Shown piece after piece: positions 1 to 31,967 of a stretch of 64,000 nucleotides of DNA (positions within the stretch are counted from its first letter, which is position 1; the number at the start of each line of letters is the position of its first letter). The notes under the pieces were generated by a model. The model did not search any database, was not told the origin of the DNA, and saw nothing but the letters and a program-made list of their open reading frames with translations. Made by a program: the position numbers and the translations under genes. The stretch covers positions 66,773,306 to 66,837,305 of the forward strand of contig CM068583.1 in assembly GCA_035048485.1 (NCBI GenBank), read 5' to 3'. Source of the stretch: Pteria penguin (Eukaryota; Mollusca; Bivalvia; Pterioida; Pteriidae).

Positions 1-3000
1 GAGGCTGGTGGACACTGTAACCTCTCACCCTTGTGAAATATAGATGTGATCCCGAAGCTGGTGGACACACTGTAACCTCTTACCCTTGTCATATATAGAT
101 GTGATCCTGAGGCTGGCGGACACTGTAACCTCTTACCCTTGTCATATCTAGATGTGATCACGAGGCTGGTGGACACTGTAACTTCTCACCCTTGTCATAT
201 ATAGATATGATCATGAGGCTGGTGGACACACTGTAACCTCTTACCCTTGTCATATATAGATGTGATCCTGAGGCTGGTGGACACACTGTAACCTCTTACC
301 CTTGTCATATCCAAATGTGATCACGAGGCTGGTGGACACTGTAACTTCTCACCCTTGTCATATCCAAATGTGATCTTGAGGCTGGTGGACACACTGTAAC
401 CGCTCACCCTTGTCATATAAAGATGTGATCATGAGGCTGGTGGACACACTGTAACCTCTTACCCTTGTCATATCCAAATGTGATCACGAGGCTGGTGGAC
501 ACTGTAACTTCTCACCCTTGTCATATCCAAATGTGATCTTGAGGCTGGTGGACACACTGTAACCGCTCACCCTTGTCATATAAAGATGTGATCATGAGGC
601 TGGTGGACACTGTAACCTCTTACCCTTGTCATATATAGATGTGATCCTGAGGCTGGTGGACACTGTAACCTCTTACCCTTGTCATATCTAGATGTGATCC
701 TGAGGCTGGTGGACACACTGTAACCTCTTACCCTTGTCATATATAGATGTGATCCTGAGGCTGGTAGACACTGTAACCTCTTACCCTTGTCATATCTAGA
801 TGTGATCCCGAGGCTGGTGGACACTGTAACCTCTCACCCTTGTGAAATATAGATGTGATCCCTAGGCTGGTGGACACTGTAACCTCTTACCCTTGTCATA
901 TCTAGATGTGATTCCGAGGCTGGTGGACACTGCAACCTCTTACCCTTGTCATATCTAGATGTGATCATGAGGCTGGTGGACACTGTAACCTCTCACCCTT
1001 GTCATATCTAGATGTGATCCCTAGACTGGTGGACACACTGTAACCTCTTACCCTTGTCATATCTAGATGTGATCCCGAGGCTGGTGGACACACTGTAACC
1101 TCTTACCCTTGTCATATATAGATGTGATCCTGAGGCTGGAGGACACTGTAACCTCTCACCCTTGTCATATCTAGATGTGATCCCGAGGCTGGTGGACACA
1201 CTGTAACCTCTCACCCTTGTCATATATAGATGTGATCCTGAGGCTGGTGGACACTGTAACCTCTTACCCTTGTCATATCTAGATGTGATCCCGAGGCTGG
1301 TGGACACTGTAACCTCTTACCCTTGTCATATCCAAATGTGATCCTGAGGCTGGTGGACACACTGTAACCTTTCACCCTTGTCATACATAGATGTGATCCC
1401 GAGGCTGGTGGACACACTGTAACCTCTTACCCTTGTCATATATAGATGTGATCCCGAGGCTGGTGGACACACTGTAACCATTAACCCTTGTCATATCTAG
1501 ATGTGATCCCGAAGCTGGTGGACACAATGTAACCTCTTACCCTTGTCATATCTAGATGTCATCCTGAGGCTGGTGGGCATACTGTAACCTCTTACTCTTG
1601 TCATATCTAGATGTGATCCCGAGGCTGTGGACACTGTAACCTTTTACCCTTGTCATATCTAGATGTGATCCTGAGGCTGTGGACACACTGTAACCTCTAA
1701 TCCTTGTCATATCTAGATGTGATCACGAGGCTGGTGGACACTGTAACCTTTTACCCTTGTCATATCTAGATGTGATCACGAGGCTGGTGGACACACTGTA
1801 ACCTCTTACCCTTGTCATATCTAGATGTGATCACGAGGCTGGTGGACACTGTAACCTCTCACCCTTGTCATATATAGATGTGATCCTGAGGCTGGTGGAC
1901 ACACTGTAACCTCTTACCCTTGTCATATATAGATGTGATCACGAGGCTGGTGGACACTGTAACCTCTTACCCTTGTCATATCTAGATGTGATCACGAGGC
2001 TGGTGGACACTGTAACCTCTCACCCTTGTCATATATAGATGTGATCCCGAGGCTGGTGGACACACTGTAACCCCTCACTCTTGTCATATATAGATGTGAT
2101 CACGAGGCTGGTGGACACTGTAACCTCTTACCCTTGTCATATCTAGATGTGATCATGAGGCTGGTGGACACTGTAACCTCTCATCCTTGTCATATCTAGA
2201 TGTGATCCCTAGACTGGTGGACACACTGTAACCTCTTACCCTTGTCATATCTAGATGTGATCCCGAGGCTGGTGGACACACTGTAACCTCTTACCCTTGT
2301 CATATATAGATGTGATCCTGAGGCTGGAGGACACTGTAACCTCTCACCCTTGTCATATCTAGATGTGATCCCGAGGCTGGTGGACACACTGTAACCTCTC
2401 ACCCTTGTCATATATAGATTTGATCCCGATGCTGGTGGACACTGTAACCTCTCACCCTTGTCATATCTAGATGTGATCCTGAGGCTGTGGACACTGTAAC
2501 CTCTTACCCTTGTCATATCCAAATGTGATCCTGAGGCTGGTGGACACACTGTAAACTTTCACCCTTGTCATATATAGATGTGATCCCGAGGCTGGTGGAC
2601 ACACTGTAACCTCTTACCCTTGTCATATATAGATGTGATCCCGAGGCTGGTGGACACACTGTAACCATTAACCCTTGTCATATCTAGATGTGATCCCGAA
2701 GCTGGTGGACACACTGTAACCTCTTACCCTTGTCATATCTAGATGTGATCCTGAGGCTGGTGGACATACTGTAACCTCTTACTCTTGTCATATCTAGATG
2801 TGATCCCGAGGCTGTGGACACTGTAACCTTTTACCCTTGTCATATCTAGATGTGATCCTGAGGCTGTGGACACACTGTAACCTCTAACCCTTGTCATATC
2901 TAGATGTGATCACGAGGCTGGTGGACACTGTAATCTCTTACCCTTGTCATATCTAGATGTGATCACGAGGCTGGTGGACACTGTAACCTCTCACCCTTGT

Positions 3001-3448
3001 CATATATAGATGTGATCCTGAGGCTGGTGGACACACTGTAACCTCTTACCCTTGTCATATATAGATGTGATCACGAGGCTGGTGGACACTGTAACCTCTT
3101 ACCCTTGTCATATCTAGATGTGATCACGAGGCTGGTGGACACTGTAACCTCTCACCCTTGTCATATATAGATGTGATCCCGAGGCTGGTGGACACACTGT
3201 AACCCCTCACTCTTGTCATATATAGATGTGACCACGAGGCTGGTGGACACTGTAACCTCTTACCCTTGTCATATCTAGATGTGATCACGAGGCTGGTGGA
3301 CACTGTAACCTCTTACCCTTGTCATATCTAGATGTGATCATGAGGCTGGTGGACACACTGTAACCTCTCACCCTTGTCAAATCTAGATGTAATACCGAGG
3401 CTGGTGGACACTGTAACCTCTCACCCTTGTCACATCTTGACGTGATCC
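1..3448. repeat. 53-55 bp minisatellite with ~1.2 kb higher-order repeat
   Basis: About 63 tandem copies of a 53- or 55-bp unit containing GAGGCTGGTGGACAC and CCCTTGTCATAT; the length difference is a CACAC versus CAC variant. The array runs off the left edge, so its true length is unknown. The right edge decays at about 3448. Stop-free frames inside it are by-products of the monomer and are not genes. Confidence 0.97.
1010..3345. repeat. Higher-order duplication inside the 53-55 bp array
   Basis: The blocks at about 1010-2190 and 2200-3345 share the same order of rare variants: CTAGACTGG at 1021 and 2209, a GGCTGGAGGAC unit, CGAAGCTGG at about 1509 and 2697, and AACCCCTCACTC at 2069 and 3201. 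The offset is about 1188 bp and falls to about 1132 after loss of one unit. Confidence 0.85.
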
Positions 3449-6400
3449 ATTAACACTTGTATGATGTTAAGGAATCAAAGGACTCAAAAGTCCTGACAGT
3501 CGGCTTTGCTGATTTTAAGTATGTAATCATTTTACCATTTTAGTGGCAGATTCAGGATTTCAGGAAAATGGGGGGTGGGGGGTTCTTTGTCGCAACTACA
3601 TCGTCATTATACCTATGTACAAAATGCTAATAAAATTTGCTCTCTACATACTATCTTACGGCAAAGAGTTTGCAATTGCTTGTATCCGAAATGAACGTGC
3701 AATCGACAACTTCATGGCAACAAGTTTTACTGCATTGTTGTCACGAGTCGAAGCTGAGCCAAGGAACGACATTCCTTCAAGTGGGACATTAAATAACCAT
3801 CTTATTCACGATTCTCATAATGTTTTAACATCATTTATATTTAGAAACATACAACATTTACCTAAGTATTTATATTGCATTTTCATTATCAGAGGAAATG
3901 CGGGAAGATCGATCTTTAAATTTGTCATATATGTGAAAAAGAACTAAAGTTCCAGAACATGTTGGGGAAAACTTTAATTGAAATATCTCGATAAAAACAA
4001 GCGATACAAGATTAAGACAAATGCTTTGTCCGAAGAATTACACAATCGAGTACATCCAACGGTGTCGGTGGTAAACACATCGTAAAGTAGTCACAACTAC
4101 ATATTATTACGCGAAATTTGAAAACATTATTGCAACTCCTTTTTCGAGTTACTGAAACTAGTCATGCTTAAATTAACTGAGCTAAAGGTACATTGTGCTG
4201 ATCAAGAATTTTTAAGACAACATCTGTAATTTTTCGGCACTTTATTTTTCAGCGGCGTAGTAAGCTCTATATCGGTAGTGAAAGTTATAACCCCTGAAAA
4301 GAAAGTGATTGCAATGAGTGCGGCTTCAGCGAAGCCGACTCAAAAATGGATGTGTAATAAAGTTCGCAATATAATGTTTAATTACATGAATACCTTTTAA
4401 TAGAAGGTATGCGAGTCCATTATCTCAGAATTACTGTCAGATCACACAAAAGGAATATCACGTCTATAATATGACGGACAGTGTTTTGTGGTAGGATATT
4501 GGTATTATCTAAGAGTTTCTGCAATACCACAAAAAGAATATTTTGTATGCATGCTGATGTATCCAAGTGTCCATGTAACACCACACAAGGAATACTTTGC
4601 TGTCAAGTCCATATATCCAAGTCACTGCAACACAAGGAATATTTCGACTATAACACACAACAGCAAGTGTTAAGTCCATATAAATTAGTCACTATGGCCA
4701 GTACCTGAAAAAGACTGCCTGAAGGAACTATCCACTTGCCTGAATCAGGATTTACCAGAGACATGACAAGAGACAGGTGTCTACAGGAGTTCATGCTGAC
4801 TCTTTAGCCAATCAATACAAATGTACCACTAGATATCAGCAAAGGGTTGGTGGATCATCACATTACATCATGTCTACCCAATGTGACTCCAATGCACAGG
4901 AGGACATTTCATGTATTCAACTTCACCAGTCAAGACCTCGATTGTGAAAATGCCAAAACACATATAAATATATAAATCCTCCAATGCAAATGATAGTTGA
5001 TAATGATATATACACAAAATAACAGTGCCAGGTCTCTTTTTATTACATAAAATTATATAGAGTATGTATGTATACATATAGAGCAAGAATGAAAATACAG
5101 AGGTTGACAGTGACATAACTTGTACAAGTAACAACTGATATCTCATTCATCCTAGTAAATCACTAAGACTTCTCAGTTACATATCCCGGGGTGACACTCT
5201 TACATTCTGATAGATAGTTAAAATCCTTTATTCATCAGGGCATAAGCAATCTTCATGCAAATATTCCTACACCATCACCTTGAATGTACGTACAGTGCCA
5301 ACTGGATTATATAATCCAAATTAAGTCTCGAAATGATTGATAAACAATTTATAATTTGCACCGATGCACTTTACAGCTCACTGATCATTACATTTTACAC
5401 AGTAAGGCCTTGTGAATTTGGAATGTTTATTATCTTCAATGATTCACACTTGCCCTTGTTTCTACACTAAACATTCATCACAAAGGATAAAGGGCTGAAC
5501 AACTGTAACACATGATTTAATTAGAAATTCAATAGAACAAGACCCCACACATTTACATTCTCTAAATTACTTTCTTCAAATTGCTAATAATTAGGAAGAT
5601 GACGAAAGATTTCAATTTATATACTCGTAATTCTTGTGTGAAAAAGCTTTACTTTTTTTCTTATCTGACAACTACTGCTTATACCACAAAGGTGTGTATG
5701 TAATCGTGTTTCCCAAAAGGAGGACCATGTACAAACTGATTTTCAAAAGAGTACATTGAGCAAATTATAACCAATGAAGAGGTCCAAGACTTACAAAACT
5801 GAAGACACTCGACCCATTTTTGCACCATTTACTCCAGATCAGAGCACACTTTTGTTCAAAAGACATATAAATACATGTAGAGTCCAGTACACAGGAATTA
5901 ATTGTGATATGACTTGTTTCCTTACTCAAGCATGTTATGTACACATATAAGCAATTCAACATTAACAAACAAAATATACAAGATCATAGAATTAGTGTGA
6001 ATCATTCTTCATGTATACTACAGTAAATGACAATCATATATGCTGGCAATTTATACAGTTTAAAATTTAAACAGGAAATATTTTCTTTCGAATCCTCTAT
6101 TTCCCATGCAGTTGTACATTATATTAAATATATTAAGTTATAACAATCAATCTTAATACTTTTTTTCAATGTACATAAAATATTATTTACATGTACATGT
6201 TCTTTAATTGCACCTTCAACAAAAACAAGGCAGGTTTCATTTCTCAGATACAAATAAAATAGTGCATGGTTAATCAATAAGCAAACTTTGCCTGGATCTG
6301 TATAATAGCTTTTCTATGTGAGTCATGACACCTAGAGAGACATCAATCTTTTAATTTAGTATGTTATAAAGAATAAAGCTGTAGATATTCAAATGAAGAA

Positions 6401-6667
6401 CATTATATTGGTACACAAGTAATAAATATGTTTTAAAAAGAAGAATCACATTTCAAGTTTTGCCATGCATGAAATTAGAGTGATGTCAGACAGGAATCTA
6501 GACAGTGCCATAAAATTATCCTTTCCTTTGCTGGTCTATGAAGAGGGTATGTTCCTGCTATAGTACTTAACAAACATGACGTAGAACAAATGACAGATCA
6601 CTCTATTTCCAAGCCATGGCATCCTGCTTCTATTCTTGCCCAGTCCAATAGGGTTATAAACTCTGAC
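3449..6667. other. Intergenic DNA and probable RAB11 3' UTR
   Basis: No recognisable gene. Small open frames (for example 3543-3947 on the plus strand) have no family resemblance. A short inverted pair around a GTCGGCTT core sits near 3499 and 4321. DNA just below 6668 should include the RAB11 3' UTR, but no poly(A) site can be chosen with confidence. Confidence 0.5.
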
Positions 6668-24913
<18,246 letters not shown>

Positions 24914-25279
24914 CTCAGTAATTCCGGAAGTTGTCACAGCGACCTTTCAATCGACTGGACACAATATTTATGGTACAAAGAACAAAGAAATCAACGATTG
25001 GAACTTCTCATAAGAATGTATCCTCCTTTACACAAAATTCGTCTTGCTTGAATGTCTCGGGATGGAAGAGATTGGGTAAGGATATCCACTAAAAAGTTCT
25101 CAATCGTAGCTTAACTTTCAATATGGCGTTCTGTACGCCCCTTGTACTTGTGCGCAGGTCTTCGACGTCACCGGATGTTTATATTTTTACGAAAAAAAAA
25201 AAGTGGAAAAAAGGGGGAGGGGTTTGGTGAGTTGGTTAATGAGTTCTATGGAAAGCATACCAGTGTTAAATTACGGGAA
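24914..25279 (-). promoter_or_regulatory. RAB11 5' flank, putative promoter
   Basis: Sequence upstream of the RAB11 ATG. Contains a CRE-like TGACGTCG on the minus strand (25170-25163) and a YY1-like AATATGGCG near 25121. No transcription start can be fixed from sequence alone. Confidence 0.35.
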
Positions 25280-25540
25280 GCCGGTATGGCCTAGTGGATA
25301 AGATGCTTGGCTCGTCAGTGATCGAGAGGTCCCGGGGTCGACTCCCGCCCTGGGCACATCGGTGTTCTGTCTTTCGGATGAGACAGTAAAAACCGAGGTC
25401 CCGTGTCACGGTAGGCGTGGCACGTAAAAGATACCTCACTGCTTCGATGGGTCCGTTGCAAATGTCTAAATTTGTATGCAGTGCATCAGGCAGATGCCGT
25501 CACCATATGATATACGTGAGATAATCAGTCAATCAATAAT
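25280..25540 (+). mobile_element. tRNA-derived SINE
   Basis: Head GCCGGTATGGCCTAGTGG with A box TGGCCTAGTGG; a B-box-like GGGTCGACTCC; then a core (TTTCGGATGAGACAGTAAAA, CGAGGTCCCGTGTCACGG, ACCTCACTGCTTCGATGGGT) and a tail rich in TCAATCAATAA. Same family as 11560-11848 and as the degraded copy at about 40860-41090. Confidence 0.92.
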
Positions 25541-25564
25541 GGAAATGATATAATATATATTACG

Positions 25565-26130
25565 TAGAATATGCATCTACAGTTTGGGACCTCATACAAA
25601 GAAGAATATCGACAAGATCGAAGCAGTACAACGAAGAGCAGCAAGATTCACCATCAAGAACTACAATCCCACCAGTAGTGTCACAGCCATGATGGACTGG
25701 CTCAAATGGAAAAGTCTGCGACAACGAAGAATTAGAGCCAAAGCCACTATATGATGTACTGCATTGTCCACTGCTTTATAGTTGCCATCCAATGCCTCCT
25801 CAATTCACCAAGATAGGAGCAGCCACAAGAGGACATGAACACCGGTATAGGATCCCATACAGCTGAACCACCATCTACAAAGAGTCCTTCTTTCCCTCCA
25901 CCATCAGTCTACAGAACCATCTGCTAGCACAGTTCACAGAGGCAGAGTCTTTCGAGATCTTCAGAACCAGGATCCAATTTTTCACAGTGCCATAAAACCT
26001 ACAGCACATATTTTAGCAGCTTTTTAAATTGTAAATACTGACGTAGGCTTCCAATCACGTACACATTTTTATCATAGTGAGACGATGCCGCATAAGCGGT
26101 CCTTCACTTTAATGAAAGAAGAAGAAGTAG
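25565..26130 (+). pseudogene. 3' fragment of a non-LTR retrotransposon (LINE), reverse-transcriptase C-terminus
   Basis: After a frameshift, the translation reads HTKKNIDKIEAVQRRAARFT and SSVTAMMDWLKWKSLRQRRI, then (in another frame) TRGHEHRYRIPYS, TTIYKESFFPSTISLQNHL and a terminal stop near 25997. This is the characteristic C-terminal tail of CR1/L2-type LINE polyproteins. At least two frameshifts and stops; 5'-truncated. The 3' end finishes in a GAAGAAGAAG microsatellite. Confidence 0.85.
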
Positions 26131-26790
26131 ACGTCACAATGGTTCCACGTCATGTGATCCCTTTTGATTCATAACAAACGTTATAAAAAGACGGTGAAAT
26201 GGCGGTCTGATGCTAACCATGGCGCAATTTGATCGTTCTATGTCAGAAACCGAAGCTGTCGTGTAATCACAAGTTTGGTGACTTCTTCATGTTTTTATAC
26301 TTTGTTATTCTGGTTGTACCTGTGGTGCATTTTGTCATAAAGCTGAGTAAGATGTGATCTACTTATAATGCAGTAAATCTGACTCCGCTGTATCGCAAAA
26401 TCCAACACCATCATTCTGTTGCCTTTCTTCACGTACCGTACATTACCTCTAGTGGACAGCATATAAACATCTATAGACTCAGATTAAAAAAATGATTGCA
26501 CCCTACCATCAATGCTTTTCAGTCATGAAACGGGAGGAATTGGGGTTGAGGCCCCGGCTAAACATAGTCCAAATACCCGGGAAAATCGAGTAGATGTGTA
26601 ATTATCAGATTTATACTAGTATGTCGCGTAGACAAGTACAGATAATACTCTAATTGGGGGGGGGGGGTCCAACCTATCTGAATCCGTCAGTGTGTCACAG
26701 TTAGGGTTCAAGAGAAACCCTGCGACCCACATTGCCTTTTGTCGTGCGTCCATGAGGAGACTCGGGTTTATTCAACAAGCCATATTCTCC
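26131..26790. other. Intergenic, no gene seen
   Basis: Includes a 13-base G run near 26656-26668. Nothing else supportable. Confidence 0.4.
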
Positions 26791-26799
26791 TTTCATGTG

Positions 26800-27740
26800 T
26801 CTTCTTCAGCACCTCTTTTTTCGGACCGGTTCTTCTTGCTGTTTTTGTTGTTTGGTATTTGATAAGAGTGCTTTGTTGTTTGCAAAGTCAACGTCTTCCA
26901 CTTTGCAGATAAATTCCCATGTGATGCCTTTGTTGTTTCCTGTTGTTGACTTACTCCTGATCCAGACTACAAGGAGGAGGAAGATGAACCCGGACATGTA
27001 TACCCTTGCTTCACTCTTGATTTACCTGGAACCATTATGTAATTCCACTTCCGAATGAGACAACACACTCACTTTGATGGTATATTGCTTTAAAGATTCG
27101 TATGTACTTCGAAGTAATGCCATACCTGTCTATTATTTTCCACAGTGTGTCCTTCACATTCAATGAAGCACAGATATAATTTGCTATTCCACTCTACGGA
27201 CTTCTCTTCAGTGTTACCCAGGACGAATATTTGCTCGGTGGTACGTATATCTGCCTGTGTCCTGGATCCAGCTGGTTCTTGACATTGTCGTCAAGAGTGT
27301 CTTTCCTTTCTAATTTCCACAAGATGTTAGATCCCTGGTCCTTAAGCTAGTTTTATTATTATTCTTTCATCTAGTCTCCTGGTACTTCTACTTTTTCCAT
27401 ATCTTTAAGAATAGGTCATGCAGAACGTTCACAGTCATGTTGGGTTCGGCTTTAGTTAGTTCAGCTGGGATGATGTCAATTTCAAGCGCCTTTCCTTTTT
27501 TATATCTTTTTAATGCTTTACTAATCTTTTCCTTGCTGTTGAAGTCTGTTCATGTTCAGCTTTCATGTGTTATAGTATCTTCTGGAAGTACTGGAGGTTC
27601 ATCTCGGTTCAACATTTCTTACAAATGTTCTTTCCATCTCCTGGAGGTATCTTGATCGTTGCTTGACATTTCTCCTTCCATTATTTGCATGTTACGTTTG
27701 GGATCATTACACTTTTGTTTCGTAAACAACTACGTTATCC
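26800..27740 (-). pseudogene. Decayed LINE reverse transcriptase, minus strand
   Basis: Fragments in RT order on the minus strand: RRWKEHL (about 27625), MLNRDEPPVLPEDT, then KKGKALEIDIIPAELTKAEP (27450-27510), EQIFVLGNTEEKSVEWN (27200-27240), KLYLCFIECE, YGITSKYIRIFKAIYHQ (about 27080-27130), and near 26890 the active-site region GITWEFICKVEDVDFANNKA, in which the usual F/YADD box is altered to FANN. Several stops and frameshifts and an internal deletion. Inactive. Confidence 0.82.
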
Positions 27741-29880
27741 ATTTTGCGTTTTAAAAACGTTCTTTTTTCTTCTATTTTGATCAAACTTTTACCACTTGAT
27801 CAGTTTTTTTTTATTCTGGCTTGTTCTATATCCCTGTTTCAGTATATGCTTTCCTGACGTTGCCTCATTTCCATTCTATGACGTTGGTATCATCGTTTCC
27901 TTAAATTTCTTCTAGCACACAAAACGTGTTTCTCACTCCAATGTTGAACGTGCACCTTATTTCTGGAATTTTCAGCTTAATTTGCTCAAATCGTCTGTTG
28001 TTTTCTCTCTCCACATTTCTCGAATTTTATCTAAATACGGAAATGTGTGACTTTTCAACAATACCAGGGGAATTTCTCATCTCAATTTCTACGGTGATCT
28101 AGTGTACAAACTAGGAAGGGTAAAAGATTCCGAAAATTTCATATCGACGGGTCGAAAATAATTACATGTAAACGCTTCGACATCGACAGTAATTCCCCGA
28201 GATCATCACAAAGACCATAGGTCTTGTACTGGGACCCTCTACTTTTACTTGAGTGTTGCACGCTAACTTATTAACAGGGCTTTGGGGACTCTATGACGAG
28301 TTTTGTTCAAACCTTTTCAGAGGAGATAATGTCCTGAGCCTCGTCTCCTCTGACGTTTAGTAGGTACTCCTACAGATCAAAGATCCGAGTTCGCTTACAA
28401 ACGGGCAAAGCACGGTTTACTTATGTTGATGTCGTCTTGTATGTTATTATTCCATAAAAGTTTCGTGTGAATTTTTTATGACCTCTCGTCTTGAGGAATT
28501 TGTTGATCCTTGTTTTCTATAAAGAAGATTATCTATAATTTTTAAATGTGTGTCCTTAGATTGGTGCTGCTTTTTGCTGTGAGTGGGAAGGTGGGCGTCC
28601 GTAAATCGGTTAACCACACCAATTGAGTGACGATTGTTATTTTTATTGATCGTCCTAAGTCCTAACTGCAGTATAATCGAATATTTTTGTACTGTGTTTA
28701 TTCGACTAACATCATATTTTATTTGCATGTCTTTGGTGATTTGTATCATTGAGCCTGTTCATGAGATGCATCCTGTCTTCTCTTTTACGTTAGCATTCCA
28801 ATCTCATTTGATAATGTACGTCATGCCTTAGTTTTCTGTATAATTGTCTGCAATTGTTTGAAAAAAATTCTTTTTTAACCTGTTCCTCAACATCATTGGT
28901 TGGCGCGTGAGTAAATTTAAGTAAGTAAACTTTATTTATAGTCAGCACATATGTACAGGTTAACATACATACGTAAACAAACAGATGTCATCACGTGACA
29001 TCACCTTTGAACAGCTAAGTAAATGATAATAGGTGCTAAGTAATGAACGGTAATGTTTTGCCGCGCCGAATGCCGGAGCGCGTGGTTGTGACTCATACAT
29101 GTATAGGCTTAGCGCATGTGCTCAGAAAACAATACAGCAAAGTTGCATTACGGTCTTTGGTAAACACCGAGTTTATCCCCCAGGTCATCCTTGGAATGTT
29201 TCGGAGATTATCTTCATTTGACATTTAGACCTTAATGTGATATCAGGTCGACTTCAAGAATCTAGGCATTGTTTAAATGGCATTTTCGACCATGTGCCTG
29301 AAGGGCATTAGCCGGGCGGTGGCTAAGGGTACTCGTAAATGTAGAATTAACTCAGATCATTGGCTGTCATTCATGAATACGGTGCAGTGTAGAACATCAA
29401 CTTTCATTAATGGCTTGGTTCCAGTGCATTGTGTTTACAACAAATGTACACAACCCCGTGAATGTTTCTAATTTTAATGGAATCTTCACAACAGTCAGCC
29501 AAGGATGGCTCCATGTGCTGTGAAAGGAGACGCTAGACAGTGACGCTGATCCCCAAAGTAAAATCCAGTCTAAGTCTGATATAATTCAATGTACTTCAAA
29601 TTTATACCATCGTACTGTTGATTCCCTTTTTTCATAATCCCCTATAGTGAAATCCTACTGCATTGTATTACTACTGTCACACTCCACGAAGCTACCTGGC
29701 GCAACAAATGTTAATTCATATTTCAGGAGTAATCGACATCTAATACTAAGACTTCACCATGAAGTAAAATAAGTTTATTGACCATGGTCACTTTACATTG
29801 ACCACTGCAGGTACACGGCTTTCGCGGTATACATCGGTGGATTTATGGGTAGCGTGGTACCCGGCTACCTTACAAAAGTA
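27741..29880. other. Intergenic, no gene recognised
   Basis: Open frames at 28447-28749 (minus) and 29043-29471 (plus) have no family I recognise. 28916-28945 (AGTAAACTTTATTTATAG) resembles a retroelement end. Confidence 0.4.
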
Positions 29881-29927
29881 CAATTTATCAAAAACTGAAT
29901 GAAAATGTCCCGATCGGTTCAATGTCG

Positions 29928-30062
29928 TGTGTTCTCAGGACGTGCGGTTATATGAATGCATGCCCATGCATGTATTGTGTTCTCAGGACGTGCGGTTATA
30001 TGAATGCATGCCCATGTCGTATGTTCTCAGGACGTGCGGTTATATGAATCCATGCCCATTCA
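29928..30062. repeat. Three tandem copies of a ~45-60 bp unit
   Basis: The unit contains TTCTCAGGACGTGCGGTTAT followed by ATGAATGCATGCCCAT; three copies, the last with one change. Confidence 0.9.
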
Positions 30063-30613
30063 TGCTGTCTTTATAGGGGTGTATTCATGGTTGCTGATTT
30101 CGAAAGTAACTTTTCCAGTGGAAATCTAAAAAGCTTTGTTTGATGAAAATTTGAAACACGCGAGATGTGTAAAGCCGTTTCGCTTTATGTGCACATGTCG
30201 TGCCCTTTCCACGTATCCGGTCTAAAAATGCCTGCCGGATTCCATATGGTATAGAATGTCGACAGAGGTCCGTGCAATGTTTGATCGGTTGTCCTCAGAT
30301 GATGGAATGGAAGCCGTAGAATTATAGTCTCATGAAAATGATCTTGAAATAAATCATCCATAACCTTCCCATGTCAAAGCAGGGACGTACATATCTAAAT
30401 AAATACATACGTCCTTAGTAAAGGGTGCCCGGTAAGTCCTCAGTAGCCTAAAAGCAAAATGGGTTTGTTGCGTCCAACGTATCCGAAGAAAATAACTCCG
30501 CGTTATTTTCTTTCAATGTACTCAACGATGCACAATATTCATTTGTCATTAGTGGACCTCCCTATGAGTACAATATTATACCCTGACACAGTCGTAACAT
30601 GATCTGTAGATAA

Positions 30614-31045
30614 TTAATCCCCTACCGCCATCGCCGAAGGGGATTATAGGTTTGCACTCCGTCCGTCTGTCAGTCCCAATCACGTTTTCCGGACTTTTTT
30701 TCTAAACGTTTGTAGATATTCATTCAATTTTTGGTGTGTGAGTATACCACCATGAGTTACAGATCAAGTTCGAGTTTCGTTACGGTCCACTGATTTTTGA
30801 CGGAATTACGGCCATATGAATTAGAAAATTTCTTTAAAATGGCAGTTTCCGGACTTTTTTTCTAAACGCTTGTAGATATTCATCCAATTTTTGGTGTGTG
30901 AGTATACCACCATGAGTTACAGATCAAGTTCGAGTTTCATTTTGGTCCACTGATTTTTGACGGAATTATGGCCCTCGGAAGTAGAAAATTTCTTTCAAGG
31001 TTGTGATCAAATACTTAACTTGCTGGCAGCCTGAAAGACAATATG

Positions 31046-31088
<43 letters not shown>

Positions 31089-31126
31089 GGGGGTTTTAGT
31101 TTTCCATTTGCCGGTAGGGGACTTAG
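30614..31126. mobile_element. Inverted-repeat dispersed element with two internal 165-bp units
   Basis: Ends AATCCCCTACCG (from 30617) and CGGTAGGGGACTT (to about 31124) are inverted. Inside are two near-identical ~165-bp units (30690-30840 and 30847-31000) with TTTCCGGACTTTTTTTCTAA and GAGTATACCACCATGAGTTA, then a GT microsatellite. Confidence 0.6.
31043..31085. repeat. (GT)n microsatellite
   Basis: About 21 uninterrupted GT repeats. Confidence 0.97.
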
Positions 31127-31129
31127 TAT

Positions 31130-31965
31130 TGCCTAAGCAATACTTTCAGAATGCTTGTTCATTTCCTAATCCATGGAAATTTGACCCACTTTTTACTTTC
31201 GTTTGCTCCTTGTTTTATAACACTATAACTATTACTAACGAGCAATCAGCTGGACTCAAACACAAGACTTCTCACTCTATAGCCTGGCACCTTCATGTCT
31301 GAGCTGCACAAGGTCAACCAGATTATCAGAACTTACATGTACTAACTTTTTATGATACATTTATCATGTCAGCGTAAGATACAGGGTATTAATAAACATA
31401 TTTTACTTGTTTGCCTTTGAATATTAACCAAGGAAACAATTTGTACCGGTAATTTTAATTATTAAACTAGTCATTCCATGTCTGCCGAAGTCGTGCTTAC
31501 ATCCCCTTATATATTACCGTATTTGTTGGTATATACATGTAAAGGTCCCCACTGGAAATAAGCACTTGTGCTTTCATAGGCTATCCTTAGGATTATCAAT
31601 GTAAGATACAAACTGTGTGCATGTTATGATAACATGTAGATCTAGCTGTGTTAAGTTTTTTTTATTACATAAACAAATCTAGCCTATGTTAAGTCTATGT
31701 ATTTATTATAATAATCAATGCTTTTGTCTTAGAAATACACCTTATCATATGCCATTGATTTTTACCTGAATAAATCTATCTATAATGTTTGTGGTTAGAT
31801 CAGTTGATACAGGTTTCTGCTAAATTGACTGACAAATTGCTCACTTGAGCATCTTGAGCACATGAGAAACTTAGATAGTATCAAAATGTTCTCTTACAAA
31901 AGTATCCTATTCAGAAATTTTAGTTAAAAATTTAACCATTATTATTCTAAAACACTCATACATTA
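31130..31965. other. Intergenic, no feature seen
   Basis: AT-rich, no coding or repeat structure that I can support. Confidence 0.4.
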
Positions 31966-31967
31966 TG

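Noticed and set aside
576..2549. Minus-strand repeat proteins in the leftmost array
   Set aside because: Fragments of the 53-55 bp minisatellite; frames break wherever the 2-bp length variant occurs.
3543..3947. 134-residue plus-strand protein gene
   Set aside because: No recognised domain, and its sequence style is like neighbouring non-coding DNA.
28447..28749. 100-residue minus-strand protein, possibly part of the nearby LINE
   Set aside because: Basic composition but no motif I could match; continuity with the LINE remnant at 26800-27740 could not be shown.
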